DNA of 64,000 bases, taken from NCBI RefSeq assembly GCF_001625215.2, contig NC_030384.2:46100390-46164389 (forward strand), given 5' to 3'. Position numbers and translations under genes: made by a program. Origin of the DNA: Daucus carota subsp. sativus. Lineage: Eukaryota; Streptophyta; Magnoliopsida; Apiales; Apiaceae. This document shows positions 43,401 to 56,125 of the stretch, in pieces (the first letter of the stretch is position 1; the number at the start of each line of letters is the position of its first letter). A model generated the notes under the pieces. The model searched no databases. It had not been told where the DNA came from and saw only the letters and a list, made by a program, of their open reading frames with translations.

Positions 43401-46400
43401 CTAGTTTTTTTACTGAGATCAAGAGTCTATGGGAAGCCTTGAATGATGCTAGTCCTCCAGCGGCTTGTATTTGCAACAAATGCACATGTAATGTCAATCA
43501 GCGAATTCTTCAAAAAGAAAAGGATCATCGTTTGCTTCAGTTTATGATGAAACTGAGTGATAAGTTTGCTACGGTTCGTGGTGCTATTCTGATGCAACAG
43601 CCAGTGCCTAGCATTTCTAGTGTTTTTCGGATGTTTGTGCAGGAAGAAAGGCATCAAGATTTGTCCAATACCAATTCTCAATCTGAATCTTTGGCATTTG
43701 TGGCTGATTCTCACAGAAATTCCACTAATACTGCTGCCAGAACAAGCTCATTTCCTAAGAAGAATTTTTCTTCTTCTGCTGTTGGAAATAATTCCAAGAA
43801 GTCAAACAACTACTTTTGTTCCCATTGCCAAATGGCAGGGCACAGTATAGAACGATGTTTTAAGATTCATGGATATCCTAAGGGCTTCAAGGACAACAGA
43901 AAAGTGGCTGCAGTAGCACAATTTGGAGAATCTGCTTCTACTCCTGCTAGCAACACATTCAGCACAGAACAATATCAACAGCTTTTGGATCTTCTCAACA
44001 AACAACATGTGTCTGACCAGCCATCAACAACTCATCATGCTATGTTGGCTGGTAAGATATGTCTAGCTTCAGACAACATTCATAATTCTTCTTGGGTGAT
44101 AGATAGTGGTGCTAGTGACCATATTTGTTCTAATCTTGGCCTCTTCACTTCTTATAAATCAGTTTCTGGCAATTCTGATTTTATTGTCATATCAGATGGG
44201 ACAAAAGTACTCATTCTTCATACTGGCACTGTTCAAGTGCTCGACTTAACCTTGCACAATGTGTTGCACATTCCAATGTTCAAGTACAATCTTATTTCTG
44301 TTCAGAAACTCTGTACAGATTTAAATTGTTCCATGATTTTTAATGGTACTGATTGTTTACTACAGAACCATTTGAAGAAAGAGAGTCCAGTTCATCTTGG
44401 TAGGATGCATGGAGGATTATACACTACTTCTTCTGCTTTGCACAGCACACCATCAGCATTACTTGGTGCAAAGGAAGATTTGAGTACGTGGCATTTGCGT
44501 CTTGGTCATGCTCCTTTTGATAGACTAAAGAAAATAACAGCATTGTCTCATTTACAGAACAATTCTGCTGATCTTATATGTCAAGTTTGTCCATTGGCTA
44601 AACAAACTAGATTGAGTTTTACTGGTAGTTCTATCAAAACCACTGCTGCGTTTCAATTACTTCATATTGATGTGTGGGGACCGTACAAAGTTCGTTCTCA
44701 TAATGGTTACAATCAGTTTTTAACCATTGTAGATGATTTTACCCGTTTTACATGGGTACATATGTTGAAATCGAGAACAGAATGTGTGCAGATTATGTCT
44801 GATTTTTTAGCTTATGTTCATACTCAGTTTAAAGGCACAGTGTTAAGAATTCGATCTGATAATGCCCCAGAACTGTGTCAAGGAGCAATGAGGGTGTTTC
44901 TCCTCTCAAAAGGTATTTGTCAAGAAACGTCTTGTAGTCATACTCCACAACAGAACGGTGTTGTGGAGCGCAAGCACCGTCATTTACTTGAGACTGCTAG
45001 ATCATTGCAGTTTCAGTCGAAACTTCCTGCTAAGTTCTGGAATGAGTGCGTTTTATGTGCCACTTATTTGATAAACAGGCTTCCATTGCAGAGCATTAAC
45101 AATGATACCCCTTATCACAGGCTCACTGGTATGATTCCTTCTTATGAACTTTTTAAGACCTTTGGTTGCTTGTGTTTTGCTTCTACTATTGCTACGGATA
45201 GAAGTAAATTTGATCCACGTTCAGTTGCTTGTGCTTTCATTGGTTACTCAAATTCTCAGAAAGGCTACAAATTATTAAGTCTCCAGTCCAATTATATTTT
45301 TGTTTCTCGGGATGTTATTTTCCATGAGAAACATTTTCCTTATCATTCCATTAAAAAATGTGATGGTTTTCCTAGTCATATATATCTTCCTGCTGTAACC
45401 ACACTGCCCCATATTGATCATACTTTTCCATCAGTTACCACTGTTCCATTAGCAGATAATTTTGAGTATGATGAACATGATTCTTCATGTTTACATGATT
45501 CTAATTCTGAGAATAATTCTAGAGATTCATCTGTCTCTGAGAATAATTCTGAGAATGTTCATGATTTGAGCCTAAACACTACTGTTCCAGAACCTATTCG
45601 AAAATCTACTCGAATTTCTAAGCCTCCATCTTACTTGTCCTCATATAAGTGTAATACTGCTGCTAAGAATTCAGATGATCAACATTGGTGTAATATTGTC
45701 ACCTTATCAACTTCTGATCAACTCACTCCCAAGTGTTCTATTGTTGAACCTAAAACATATAAAGAGGCTGCTACTAGTCCCATTTGGATTGCAGCAATGC
45801 AAAAAGAATTGGATGCTTTACATGCCAACCATACGTGGGATCTTGTCCAGTTACCACCTAATAAGAAAGCCATAGGATCAAGATGGGTGTTTAAGGTGAA
45901 ACTAAAATCAGATGGGAGTCTGGAGCGTTGTAAGGCTCGATTAGTAGCCAAAGGCTACAATCAAAAGCTAGGTGTCGATTATGAGGATACTTTTTCACCT
46001 GTTATCAAGATGAGCACAGTGAGAATTTTACTGTCAGTTGCAGCTTCAAAGAACTGGAAACTTCATCAACTGGACGTTAATAATGCGTTTTTGCATGGAA
46101 CATTGAAACAAGAAGTGTATATGTGTGTTCCAGAAGGTTTGCCTAACCCAAATAATCTGGTATGCTTACTTCGTAAGTCAATATATGGCTTAAAACAGGC
46201 CTCTCGTGAATGGCATGGAAAGTTAGTTGAGGAATTATTGTGTCAAGGCTTTCAACAGTCAAAAAATGATTACAGTTTGTTTATTAGAAGACACAATGGG
46301 AAAGTCTGTATAGCTGCTGTATATGTTGATGATGTAGTTCTTACTGGAGATGATGTTGATGCGGTCACCAGTCTAAAATCACATCTTGACAGCAGATTTG

Positions 46401-49400
46401 GTATCAAGGATTTGGGTGAACTACATTACTTCTTAGGAATTCAAGTTACACATACTGCAGATGGCATTATTCTCAACCAACAGAAATTTGCAAAGGAGAT
46501 CATTGCAGAGGCTGGTATTGATTGCACTCGAACCACTTGTACCCCATTACCAGTTCATTTGAAATTGTCTCATAGTGATGGGACATTGATTAATAATCCT
46601 GAAAGTTACAGGTCATTGGTTGGAAAGTTGAATTACTTAACTAATTCAAGGCCTGATTTGTCATATACTGTGCAAACTTTAAGCCAGTATATGCATGCTC
46701 CAAGAAATACACATCTAGCTGCACTTCACCATACCATTCGATATCTGGCTGGTACTATTCATCAAGGAATTTTGTTAAAAGCAACAGACAAACTGACGTT
46801 ACAGGCTTTTTCAGATGCAGATTGGGCATCTTGTCTTGATTCCCGACGTTCTGTGACCGGCTATATCCTATTGTTAGGTCAATCTCCTGTCACCTGGAAG
46901 TCAAAGAAGCAACATACAATTTCAAAATCTTCTGCAGAAGCTGAATATCGAGCGATGGCTTCAGCAGCTGCAGAGGTCACATGGGTGGTCCGTTTACTTG
47001 AAGAGTTAGGAGTGCATGATCTTCAACCTGTTACTTTACATTGTGATAACCAATCTGCATTACACATTGCTAAGAATCCAGTGTTTCACGAGCGTACAAA
47101 ACACATAGAACTAGACTGTCATTTTACTCGAGACAAGGTTCTGGAAGGACTTTTGCAGCTCACTTATCTACCTACTAAGTCACAACTTGCTGATATTCTT
47201 ACCAAGGTTGCACCTTCTGCTCAATTTAATTCTCTGCTTGACAAGTTAGGAATGGTTTCCCATCCCAACTTGAGGGGGGATATTGAAGTAACAACTCCAG
47301 TACACAGCTGTGCATCCATATCCACCTCAGCAATTCATCCACCTCAGCATATTAGTAGTGGCTAGTAGTAAGAGTTAGTTACAGATTACAGCTGTAGTTG
47401 TTAGGATTATATTTTTGTATATAAAGACAGTTGAGTCTAGTTTCTTGTAGCTTAAGATTTACAATACACATTTTACATTCTGCTCTGTTTTCTCTCTCTA
47501 GAAATGAATGAAACCTCCATTGTTACTTTCTCGAGCTTACTTTACTGTACTTAGTTTATGCTAGTCTGCTACATATACTGGGAACATAACTGAGATTTAT
47601 CAAGAACAAACCTTTCCATTGTTTTAATTTTTATATTTCAGTCACAGTACAAATATCATTACACGTATTTATACAGGATAGCAGCAACAAAATATAATGA
47701 AGTTTTTGCAAATAATATTATAAATTATTTGCAAATACAAATATAAACTTTTCATACCTGAACAGAAGAGCCAATAATAGTTATAGCAGACGCAGGCCCA
47801 CTTAACTCCTTCTCCAACCATGACCATTGTGAAGCTCCTAGAATACTTCCATCACTACGCAACGGATCTCTGTGGTATCTGGTATCTAGAAGTATAACCT
47901 GAAGCAGTTGATCTCACGATTAGAAACAAGTAGAAGAATTTGCCATACTAGAACCCTGAACTGTGCGCGTTATAGTTAATAGACAAGGAGCGTATTTCCC
48001 ACAGAGCATATAGATAATAATAGCCAACAGCGAAGTTCTAAACAGTAAACACTGCATTGCTACCTTAATTTTTTTGCCCAAGGGGCCAAATGTATATGAT
48101 GTGTAAACACCAGCTTGTTTGCGCCTACAACAAATTTCAGTTTATCAGTACTAGCACTTCTATAAAGAAATGGACAGACTAAAAATTTCAAGCAAAGAAG
48201 CACAACATAATTGTTTCCTGAACTCTTTACATACTCGCCCTCCAAATTATACATCTTGTTTAATAAAGTCAATTAACTCGATGAATTTTTACGAAAACAA
48301 TATTTGTTACTAAAAAAAGAGGTACCAGTAAGACAGACTATTTACAGAGATGGTTCGCAACATAAGTAATTGAATCACAATGATGAATGCAACCCACCGT
48401 GGACTGTCTTGAGGTTCATCCAAGAAATCGAGTAGAAGTCTTTGATTTGTGATCTTCTCACTAAATTCTTTCCCTGCATCATTCAACCCGTAATCATGGT
48501 CATCCCATGTGCCAATGACCTATAAACATCATATGTCACCAAGTCAGACTATATTTTGTTTTTCCATTCATAGACAATCAGCACCTTCATTTCATAAACA
48601 CTCATTCCCTCTCGACGATGGCTAGTTGAACAATTCAATTTATAGAAGTACTAGATTACAAACAGAAAGAGATGGAAAAAATGTGATAGTAAAAAGTAGA
48701 AAAGTAAATAAAGTATCGTATACAGTTGGCATACAGATTCAAGCATAGTCGTCTCATATGAGTATCTCATAATACAAACCAATATTTACCTTTCACCTAT
48801 TTGGACTTTCCCGAACCACATATATTTAGTACAAAACTATCAGCTAGTAGTCTTAGATAAGTTAAATCATATGAAGCAATCCGAAATTCTTATAAATTAG
48901 TTATGAAATCCTAACCAAAACCTGATGAGCGTGGTTGAGCACATTTTATTACACATAATTAGTTGTAAAATCCTTCCCTGAAACCCGATGAGTGCAGTTA
49001 AGCAGATCAAACTTACACATAATTACTCCATCAATACTACATAACATTTAAACCGAAACAAACTAAACAAAAGAGAGGGGCACACCTTAGCAGTCTGCCT
49101 GAGACGAGAATAACCGGGACCATTCTTCGCCTTACTGTACTTATCCCGCATTTCCTGCTCCGAGACGGGATAAAACCGGGGCACATTTTTCCAGGGTCCA
49201 ATAGTCCTTTCTTTCCCAAAAACCCTAAAAGGCCTCTTATTATCTCCATATATATTATCACCCAACCATATGAACACTTGAGGATCATACTCATTTATTG
49301 CATCCCATATTGGCTGGGCTTATTACACATGTAATAACAAACATTGTCTTAGTAACAGATTAACAAACATGTGTATGGGCACAAGTAGCAGCTGAATTGA

Positions 49401-49567
49401 CGGGAGTGACTTACCTGAGGAGAGCTTTGGTCGGCGCATGATCCGAAGGCGATACGAGAAATGACAGGATCTTCGTTTGAAGCTGTTATGCGAGCGGAAA
49501 TTGTCAGAGCTCCGACCGCTACGACCACCGCTAACCACCGCAGAAACGGCGGCGTTTTTGTGTTCAT
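40482..49567 (-). CDS. PhoD-like metallophosphatase with two membrane segments, 9 exons
   Basis: Exons 49567-49415, 49313-49086, 48519-48398, 48124-48064, 47898-47758, 41947-41840, 41685-41457, 41372-41121 and 40564-40482, all GT-AG, give 458 residues. An N-terminal membrane segment (FLRWLAVVVAVGAL) is followed by a PhoD-type calcineurin-like phosphoesterase domain: GSCADQ, WLGDNIYGD, GTWDDHDYG (metal ligands) and SGDVHFGE. A hydrophobic C-terminal segment with a second helix (LLLLLLAGLFYVVI) and a basic end follows. Family members hydrolyse phosphomono- or diesters; the plant substrate is not known. Start taken at the first ATG (MNTKTPP); the frame is open upstream. Arabidopsis At5g42370 appears to be the counterpart. 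Intron 5 is about 5.8 kb because a Copia element inserted there in antisense; its splice sites are untouched, so the gene is probably still functional. Confidence 0.9.
42424..42745 (+). repeat. 5' LTR of the Copia element
   Basis: Starts TATTGAAGTAAC and ends GAGATTTATCA, with a TATA-like TATATAAAGACAG inside. The same sequence recurs at the 3' end. Confidence 0.95.
47281..47602 (+). repeat. 3' LTR of the Copia element
   Basis: Same 322-bp sequence as the 5' LTR. The coding frame runs a short way into it before ending. Confidence 0.95.
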
Positions 49568-50668
49568 CGGAGGCAAGGCGGTTTATTTTTTTGATCACTC
49601 AAAACCCCAAAGTCCCAACTAACTGAAATATACCGGGGGTAAAAGGTCATCGGCTCATCGCAATTAGCAATCAGCGATCAAACACGATAAAGCATTGTTC
49701 AAATATTAAAAATTAAAAAAAATATATGTATTTTACGAGATTATTAATATTTATTATTGATATATCGGAGGTATGAGTGCATGTGTGCCAATTTAGCTTG
49801 ATTTAGGAAGATATTTTGTAAATATTTTTATTTGATTTCTATTCTGAAAAAGAAAAACAATTCAATAATAACAAAAATTTATACATGTAATTAAAATTGA
49901 ATAAATGTCACTATTAGATCATTTCTTTTTTAAAAGACAACCAAATGATTTTTTAAATAAACATATACAGGTTATAATATAACAACTGTTGTTTTGAACA
50001 ATCAATCACAAATTTTTTCTGCAAGACCTTTTCGGTATCTATGCTCAAAAATTAGGAGACCCAAAAAAATGTTTAAGATATCTTCCAGAATTCAGACTGT
50101 TTAGCTTTTTCTTCCTTTAAAAATATGTTTGTTTTGAAAATTATTTTTAAATTATAAAATAAATACATTTTAAAGTTTAAACGTCCCCGACAATTTAGGT
50201 AAAGATGAAAAGAGACCAGGCATTGATAAAAGTAAGAGGGAGTTGGGCAAGTGGCATAAGTAGCTGGGAATTTATATGCCGGAGGTGAGTAGATTTGAGA
50301 TATGGATGAGAATTTATTCGATATTAAAGCGGTATGTATATGTTGTTCTTCAGACAGTGTGCCACAGAATATCAATTGTTATGGGGCAAACAGCTTTTTT
50401 TTAAGAGCATGTTGCAGTCAGATGATTAGGAATTTAGGAGATAATATCACGATAACAGCATCTTTGACGAACGTTGATTATTACGAATAAAAAGTATCGA
50501 AAATATGTAAAAATTTACATTCCAATCACGCATTTCTTTGGTTTAAAAATTTAGAAAATCTTATAATTGTCGACTCGAATTACAGATTCTTCCAATCATC
50601 TAGGACACGCCTCGGGCTGCCCGTAGAACATTACATAAGGCAGAAGCTGATTAAGTTGCTCAAATAAA
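49568..50668. other. Upstream region of the PhoD-like gene
   Basis: Presumed promoter and leader next to the gene, then AT-rich spacer. The frames at 50073-50490 show no similarity. Nothing else supported. Confidence 0.4.
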
Positions 50669-50916
50669 GGTGGTGTTTGGCAGCACATAAATAAGTCGAC
50701 TTCTGCGTTTATAAATTATAAGCACTTATTTGTACCGTTTGTGTAAAAAGTCAGGAAGCACTTAAAAGAAGTTAGGATTACTAGCTTTTGTTTCAGGACT
50801 TCTACTTATTTCCCAAACAGTTTAATCACTTATAAGTCTTAACTTGCTTCTGACTTCTACTCCACTTTTTTATTTTAAGCAAAAAACACTTATTTTAAAC
50901 CCACCCAAACGGCCCC
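50669..50916. mobile_element. 248-bp inverted-repeat MITE
   Basis: Ends GGTGGTGTTTGGCAGCAC and, reversed, GGGGCCGTTTGGGTGGGT. ATAAGTGCTT/AAGCACTTAT-type words recur subterminally. This is the GTTTGG end common to plant hAT/Harbinger MITEs. No clear target duplication was found. Confidence 0.6.
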
Positions 50917-51946
50917 AAAAGACGTAGGCCTCATTCATAATAGGTGAATGAGAAGGTTACGGTTTTGTTTAAAAATTTATCATGTTAAAGCACGTTTGAT
51001 AGTTTTCTATTTGAATTGGACGACCTAAAAACTTACTGGACAACAATTAACCTACTGGACGACAGATGCTAACTTTTTCCTCTCAATCATCCAGATGAAC
51101 TAAGCTATTCATTAAAAATTCCAACAATCATATTATATTATATTTTAAAATTATTTTAAAAAAATAAAATACATAATAGTACCAATTATTTAATAAAATA
51201 ATATATTTAATAGTAATTTATGCTATAAACTAGTCATCCATATTATAAATTAGGAAAAAAGACAAACAAGAGTATTCATTCTCATCCAGATTAATCAATC
51301 ATTCAGAAATTCAACTCATTCAGATGAAACGGTCTAAATTTAACAAATGACCCCGTATTATTAATCTGCAAAGAGGGCAAGAAAGATTTATTTGAGAATT
51401 GAGACAATCATAAAGCCGTCCATGGAGATAAGGGCGGGAAAAAAATGAAAATCGATACGCAGAAGCATATTTCTAATTTTAAAGATAAACGATAAAGTAA
51501 ATTCCTTTTATGCCTCCACCATTTCTTTATGCAACTTTACATAAGTTTTTTTTTTTTTTTTATGGAAACCTTTACATAAGTTAAAACACGGCATTATGAA
51601 TACAAATTTTCCCTTGTTGTTATTCTGTTGATATGATTTTTTATTTGATATATACATAATTCTTTTATTCTTCAATATAATAAGAAGTCTTTCCATATTA
51701 AAATTTATCTGTTAAAATTTAGTTATATATTTCCAGAACCTTTTTCACAAAAAATTAAACCCGTATTTCCTTTACAGGAAAAACCCCAAGTGTCCATCTT
51801 CATCCTGATTTAACAAGTCTCAACTCTCAAAAGGTCCTTATCAAGATTGGTGGGACGGCTGCTTGTTTTCTGCTATACATCGTTCGGGCTGAAACTATCT
51901 ACGCAACGTGTAATCTTGAATATTCTAGAAAATTCAATCTTGTGAG
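50917..51946. other. AT-rich spacer
   Basis: CTCATTCA/TGAATGAG words near 50935 and 51300 hint at an old inverted-repeat element, but the ends could not be set. No gene supported. Confidence 0.35.
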
Positions 51947-52519
51947 CAATGTTCCAGAAATCGCTAGGCGTCCCAGGGCGGTCGGGGTACCTTCTAGCGA
52001 TTAATCGGGAAATCGGGGATTAATCGGAAAGATTAATCGGAGCATTAATCGGACATATATTATTTTTAAATTATTATAATTAAACATAATTTAATGATTT
52101 TATCTACTTTTCACTACTAGCCGGTAAACAATATAATATCATATATTGAAATTAAATACTTGATACATGTAATACAAAATCATTGATTAAACAAATATAT
52201 ACCAACCACTATCTTATAAATAATGTAAGAAATATTAAATAAAATTAATCATTTTACTTGTTTTATAGGATATTAAGTTAAGTACAAGTAAATACTTAAT
52301 TTTTTATAATAAAATCATAATTTTCGATTTTATTTATTAAAAATCTTTTTTTTTTGTTATTGGCCGCCTGGACCGCCTAGGCGGTATGTGGACCGCCTAG
52401 GACCGATTTTTGTAAAAAAACGCCTAATTCACCGCCTAGCACCGAATCGGGGCGTTTCGGGGCCGCCTAGCGCCTAGGCACCGCCTAGGCGGCCGCCTAG
52501 ACCGATTTTTAGAACACTG
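51947..52519. mobile_element. CAGTGTT-family hAT element, copy C (573 bp), with a GC-rich arm
   Basis: Bounded by identical 8-mers CTTGTGAG (51939-51946 and 52520-52527). Ends CAATGTTCCAGAAATCG and, reversed, CAGTGTTCTAAAAATCG. The left arm has GATTAATCGG words like copies A and B. The right arm differs: 52364-52505 is packed with CCGCCTAG/CTAGGCGG words, direct and inverted. The open frame at 52436-52648 comes from these repeats. Confidence 0.88.
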
Positions 52520-53459
52520 CTTGTGAGTACTTATATCAAAGTATCTAACAGTTGGAATCCGGAAGAGTGAAGGGCGAAGTCGTCCAAAAATATAACTATT
52601 TATTGAGACAAGATCTGAAAATCGTCCGATTAATCTTGAATCGATCAAAAATTAGAGTTTTATTTCTAAAAACTTTAATTATCACTTTTATTCTATATTA
52701 AATAATTTTAATTTTATCCGGAATCAAACACAATTCTTTTTATCCGGAATCTAACACAATTCCGACGCAAACGACATGTTACCTTTTACCCTGAAACTGA
52801 CATCATTATTTCCACAGATACCGGTAGTACAGTTCATACAACATCCTAGATGATAAAACATAAATAACCTCAAAGACCATATAAATCCATAGAATAATCA
52901 GTACTCTCCTTACGTTTCATTGTTACCGAAACCTCCACCTCTGGTAGAATCTTCCAGGAAAAGGACATGGTTAGCCGTGTTCACCAATCACGCCAGTAAT
53001 TCATGTCACTGGTAAAGATCGGAGACAATAAACATAAACGTGACCAACATGCACATGCACCTTACTCAATACTAGTAACTCTTATACCGCGATCATGTAA
53101 CTTATGCCATGTCTTGTCAAATAATCACCCTTATACGCGGGATATTAATAGACCACGACATTTTAATAAGCACAACGATATGTTTCACATGCTATCGTAT
53201 ATTCTGGTCAATATTGTACCATACTTTTATCGAGAAAAGAAACATGATTCTACGCGCTCGTATATATGGTGAAGCAAGAAGACTGTTAATTGTTGAAACA
53301 ATGTAGCATAATATTCTGGTAAAAACAATCGAGTTAAATATATTGTAATGTATTTACAACCAACGAATGAATGAAAAAATCGATAGCCTGTAATGTAGGC
53401 CGTTGGATGAGAGTCAGAGCTCAAATTAGACGGCCAAGATGAAGTCTCGACCACGACGT
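52520..53459. other. Spacer downstream of the CML gene
   Basis: Probable 3' untranslated region of the CML gene near 53459 and AT-rich spacer. The overlapping frames at 53003-53306 look like chance. Confidence 0.4.
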
Positions 53460-54092
53460 TCAATGCATCATAACCCTAAACTCGTCAAAGTTGAGAACTC
53501 CATCACCATTAAGGTCAAACTTACGAATCATAGCCTTGCAGTTGTCCACCGAAGTAGACTGCCCGAGTCGACTCAGCATCCTCTTCAAACTCTTCGCCGT
53601 AATGCTACTCGTCCCCTCCGCCGCGTACAACCCAAACGCCTCCCTCAACTCCTCCTCCTCCGTCCCACAACTCCCTTCCAGAAGCTTCGAGAAGTCCTCC
53701 AACCCTAGCATCCCATCGCCGTCCGTATCCGCCGACTCCACCGCCAGCTCCGCCTCCGCCTGACTCATCTCTCGGCCACCCACCGCCGTCATGCATGTCC
53801 GCAGCTCCGCCGCCGTTATCTTCCCATCCTCGTCCTCGTCAAAGTAATTAAACACACGTTGGACCAGCTCCTCATCATATAATTTCGATGACGTGGAACT
53901 ATTAATCACACGATCGGGACTCGCCGATGATTTAATCGATGATGACGAGGCACTGCTGTTTCTTGGCGATTGTCTCGGCGACAATTTTTGACATAATCGT
54001 TTAAAAGCCGAAGTAGACGACTGTTTCGCTAACTTACTCTTAGGAGAAGACGGTGATGAAGACGTTGGTGAAGAAATTGTATTCGACGACAT
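53460..54092 (-). CDS. Calmodulin-like protein, CML41-like
   Basis: Intronless, 210 residues. A Ser-rich, basic N-terminal extension (about 1-70: [27 protein letters not shown]) precedes four EF-hands. EF1 ([12 protein letters not shown]), EF2 ([12 protein letters not shown]) and EF4 ([12 protein letters not shown]) have full 12-residue calcium loops. EF3 (around [12 protein letters not shown]) has lost the acidic loop and should not bind calcium. This layout and the sequence near [11 protein letters not shown] match CML41 of Arabidopsis, which acts in plasmodesmatal closure during immunity. The extension may be a targeting or membrane-association segment. Family certain; the exact orthologue is an inference. 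Confidence 0.92.
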   Translation of the reverse strand: MSSNTISSPTSSSPSSPKSKLAKQSSTSAFKRLCQKLSPRQSPRNSSASSSSIKSSASPDRVINSSTSSKLYDEELVQRVFNYFDEDEDGKITAAELRTCMTAVGGREMSQAEAELAVESADTDGDGMLGLEDFSKLLEGSCGTEEEELREAFGLYAAEGTSSITAKSLKRMLSRLGQSTSVDNCKAMIRKFDLNGDGVLNFDEFRVMMH

Positions 54093-54189
54093 GAATATAA
54101 ATCTTTCCGGTACAATTATATCGAACTTTGAAAAATAGACAAAATAGATTTGTGTTGGATGTGTTAAGAATAGATGGCGGGAGTTTAAG

Positions 54190-54198
54190 TATATATAG
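54190..54198 (-). promoter_or_regulatory. TATA box of the CML gene
   Basis: On the minus strand CTATATATA, about 98 bp before the start codon, followed by an AC-rich leader. Confidence 0.6.
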
Positions 54199-54716
54199 GG
54201 TTGGTGTGTGTTGGGTGTGTGTTGGGAAAGGGTAAGAAGAAAATCGTGCGGGGTTAATTGCGCGTACCAGAAACAACTTTGTCTCTACGTAGCAGCTTCT
54301 AGGAAACAGAGATGGGGATATGTGTTTGCAGTTGTAGATTCTTTTTCTAGCGTCTTCGGTTTGTTATGTTGTGCCATGATGTTAGCATTATGTTACTTCC
54401 TTGTTAATTCATTCCTTTTTTTTATTTAGGTCGACTTTCAGTTATTTCTTGTCTTTATTCTGAGAATTAAGCTCCTTCGGCTCTCTTGTTTATTTTATTT
54501 AAGATTTAAATTTTGGCCCGTTTTTCTAAAAACAATTTCCTCCGCTATATATAGAACTATATTGCTTCAAGTATTTTATTTAAAAATTAAATGATGAATT
54601 GAACTATAAATCTTTCCTTGTTTTATTATATTCTCTATAATAATAAAGTGAATAAAATTCTACATTGTTTATTTAATTTTATTGTTTTTATAAACTTTTA
54701 AAATAGTTATGACTTA
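54199..54716. other. Upstream region of the CML gene
   Basis: Presumed promoter, then AT-rich spacer. No gene seen. Confidence 0.4.
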
Positions 54717-55398
54717 GGGCAAAGTGATCCAAAAATCCAAATTTGGGGCAGATTACCCCAAATTCTCCAAATTTGGATCAGTGAATAACCACTGTTCACT
54801 GATCCAAATTTGGATCACCTACTTTATTATAAAATAATGATTTTGTTATTTCTATATCTTTTGTTTATCGGACTTAAAATTAATTTGTGATTATTAATAT
54901 TTAATTAATAATAGTTTATAATTAATAATTAATAAAATTAATGTTTTAGTAAAAACTTAGAATAATAGGAAAGCAAATTTCATTGAAATTAAAAAAAATA
55001 GTACATAAAATGCATGAAATAAAATTACAATACCGGGAAATGACTTGAAAACAGTACAATAAATATAAATTTTGATTCATTTGAACAGATTATTTCTGTT
55101 TCCTCCGAGATGATCAAAACATTGTCCGTAGCTATTCATATCATTTTGAGAATCTTGAGCTTCATTTCCTTGATTTTGAGATACTTTGATCGATGTTAAA
55201 AAAATAATTAAATTAATTAATTAAATATAATATAAGTAGTTAATAATGATTAAAAATTAAATTTAAGATTATATAGTTTAATGTAAAATTTATGTAATAT
55301 AATATACAAAAAGTAATTTGGATCAGAATTTGGATCACGCTGGACTTCAGTTGGTGATCCAAATTTGGATTTTTGGATCACAACTGCTGAAGATGGCC
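54717..55398. mobile_element. PIF/Harbinger deletion derivative, 682 bp
   Basis: Flanked by TTA (54714-54716 and 55399-55401), the usual Harbinger target. Ends GGGCAAAGTGATCCAAAA and, reversed, GGCCATCTTCAGCAGT then TGTGATCCAAAA. GATCCAAATTTGGATCA palindromes lie near both ends. Inside, on the minus strand at about 55078-55190, a short frame ends in MNSYGQCFDHLGGNRNN, reminiscent of the C-terminus of the second (Myb-like) Harbinger protein. It would thus be a shrunken copy of an autonomous element rather than a pure MITE. Confidence 0.75.
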
Positions 55399-56125
55399 TT
55401 AGAGAATTGTTCAACTAAAATAATTTATAATGATAAATAGAATTTAGTTATGTATTTAGACTAAATGTGTTGTTATATATGTTAATTAGAATATATAATT
55501 AAAAAAATTAAACAATTAAACAAATAAGTATAACTTCTCGTGGATAATAAATTAAGAGGATACTATTCTCAAATCGTACATAATTAAGCATGAATTCTTT
55601 GAATCCAAAATTTCTTAGTAATCCATAAAAGAAGGTATAAATTATTGAGATTGTCATTGAGTATTATTTATTTGTATATTCGTATTTGTATTTTCAGATT
55701 ATGCTAAGTTATTTAAGATATTTTGAAACAAATTTTAAAATATATTACATTATTTAACTGTATCTGGAACTAAATTTCATCAAATATATAACCACATATT
55801 TGGATATGAATTCGGCTAAAAAAATTTGAATCTGATAAAATTAAATAAATTAGCACATAAATTTAGGTTGATATTCAAATACGGTCCAGTGATCCATCGC
55901 TACCATGTCACAATTCATCTATTCTAAATAATAATGTGATGTCATATGACTCATTGCTAATAATTGTAATAATAGCTATTATAATAATTATTTTAAATCT
56001 TTTACAAATAAGAGCAGGGCTTTAAATTTTCTCAAATTAATTTAGAAGTTTATTTATAAAATTGCTTGATTAGTTTGTGAGTTTCTAAAGTCAGAAAGAT
56101 GTTTATCTGAATGAGTCACCCCTAT

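Larger units (their letters stand above)
42424..47602 (+). mobile_element. Copia (Ty1) LTR retrotransposon, apparently whole and very young
   Basis: LTRs of 322 bp at 42424-42745 and 47281-47602 look identical by eye. The 5-bp target duplication AGAAC is at 42419-42423 and 47603-47607. A primer site TGGTATCAGAGCC directly follows the 5' LTR and a purine tract (GAGGGGGGA) precedes the 3' LTR. One open frame (42956-47365) covers the family's parts in Copia order: GAG with zinc knuckle, protease, integrase, reverse transcriptase, RNase H. It looks whole, with no breaks seen. Identical LTRs mean insertion recent on an evolutionary scale. It lies in an intron of the PhoD-like gene, antisense to it. 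The lineage was not assigned with confidence. Confidence 0.95.

Noticed and set aside
49323-49598. Alternative start of the PhoD-like gene in another frame
   Set aside because: The frame does not join the phosphatase exons; the frame with FLRWLAVVVAV and GSCADQ does.
52436-52648. Arg/Pro-rich minus-strand frame
   Set aside because: Derived from the CCGCCTAG repeats at the end of hAT copy C.
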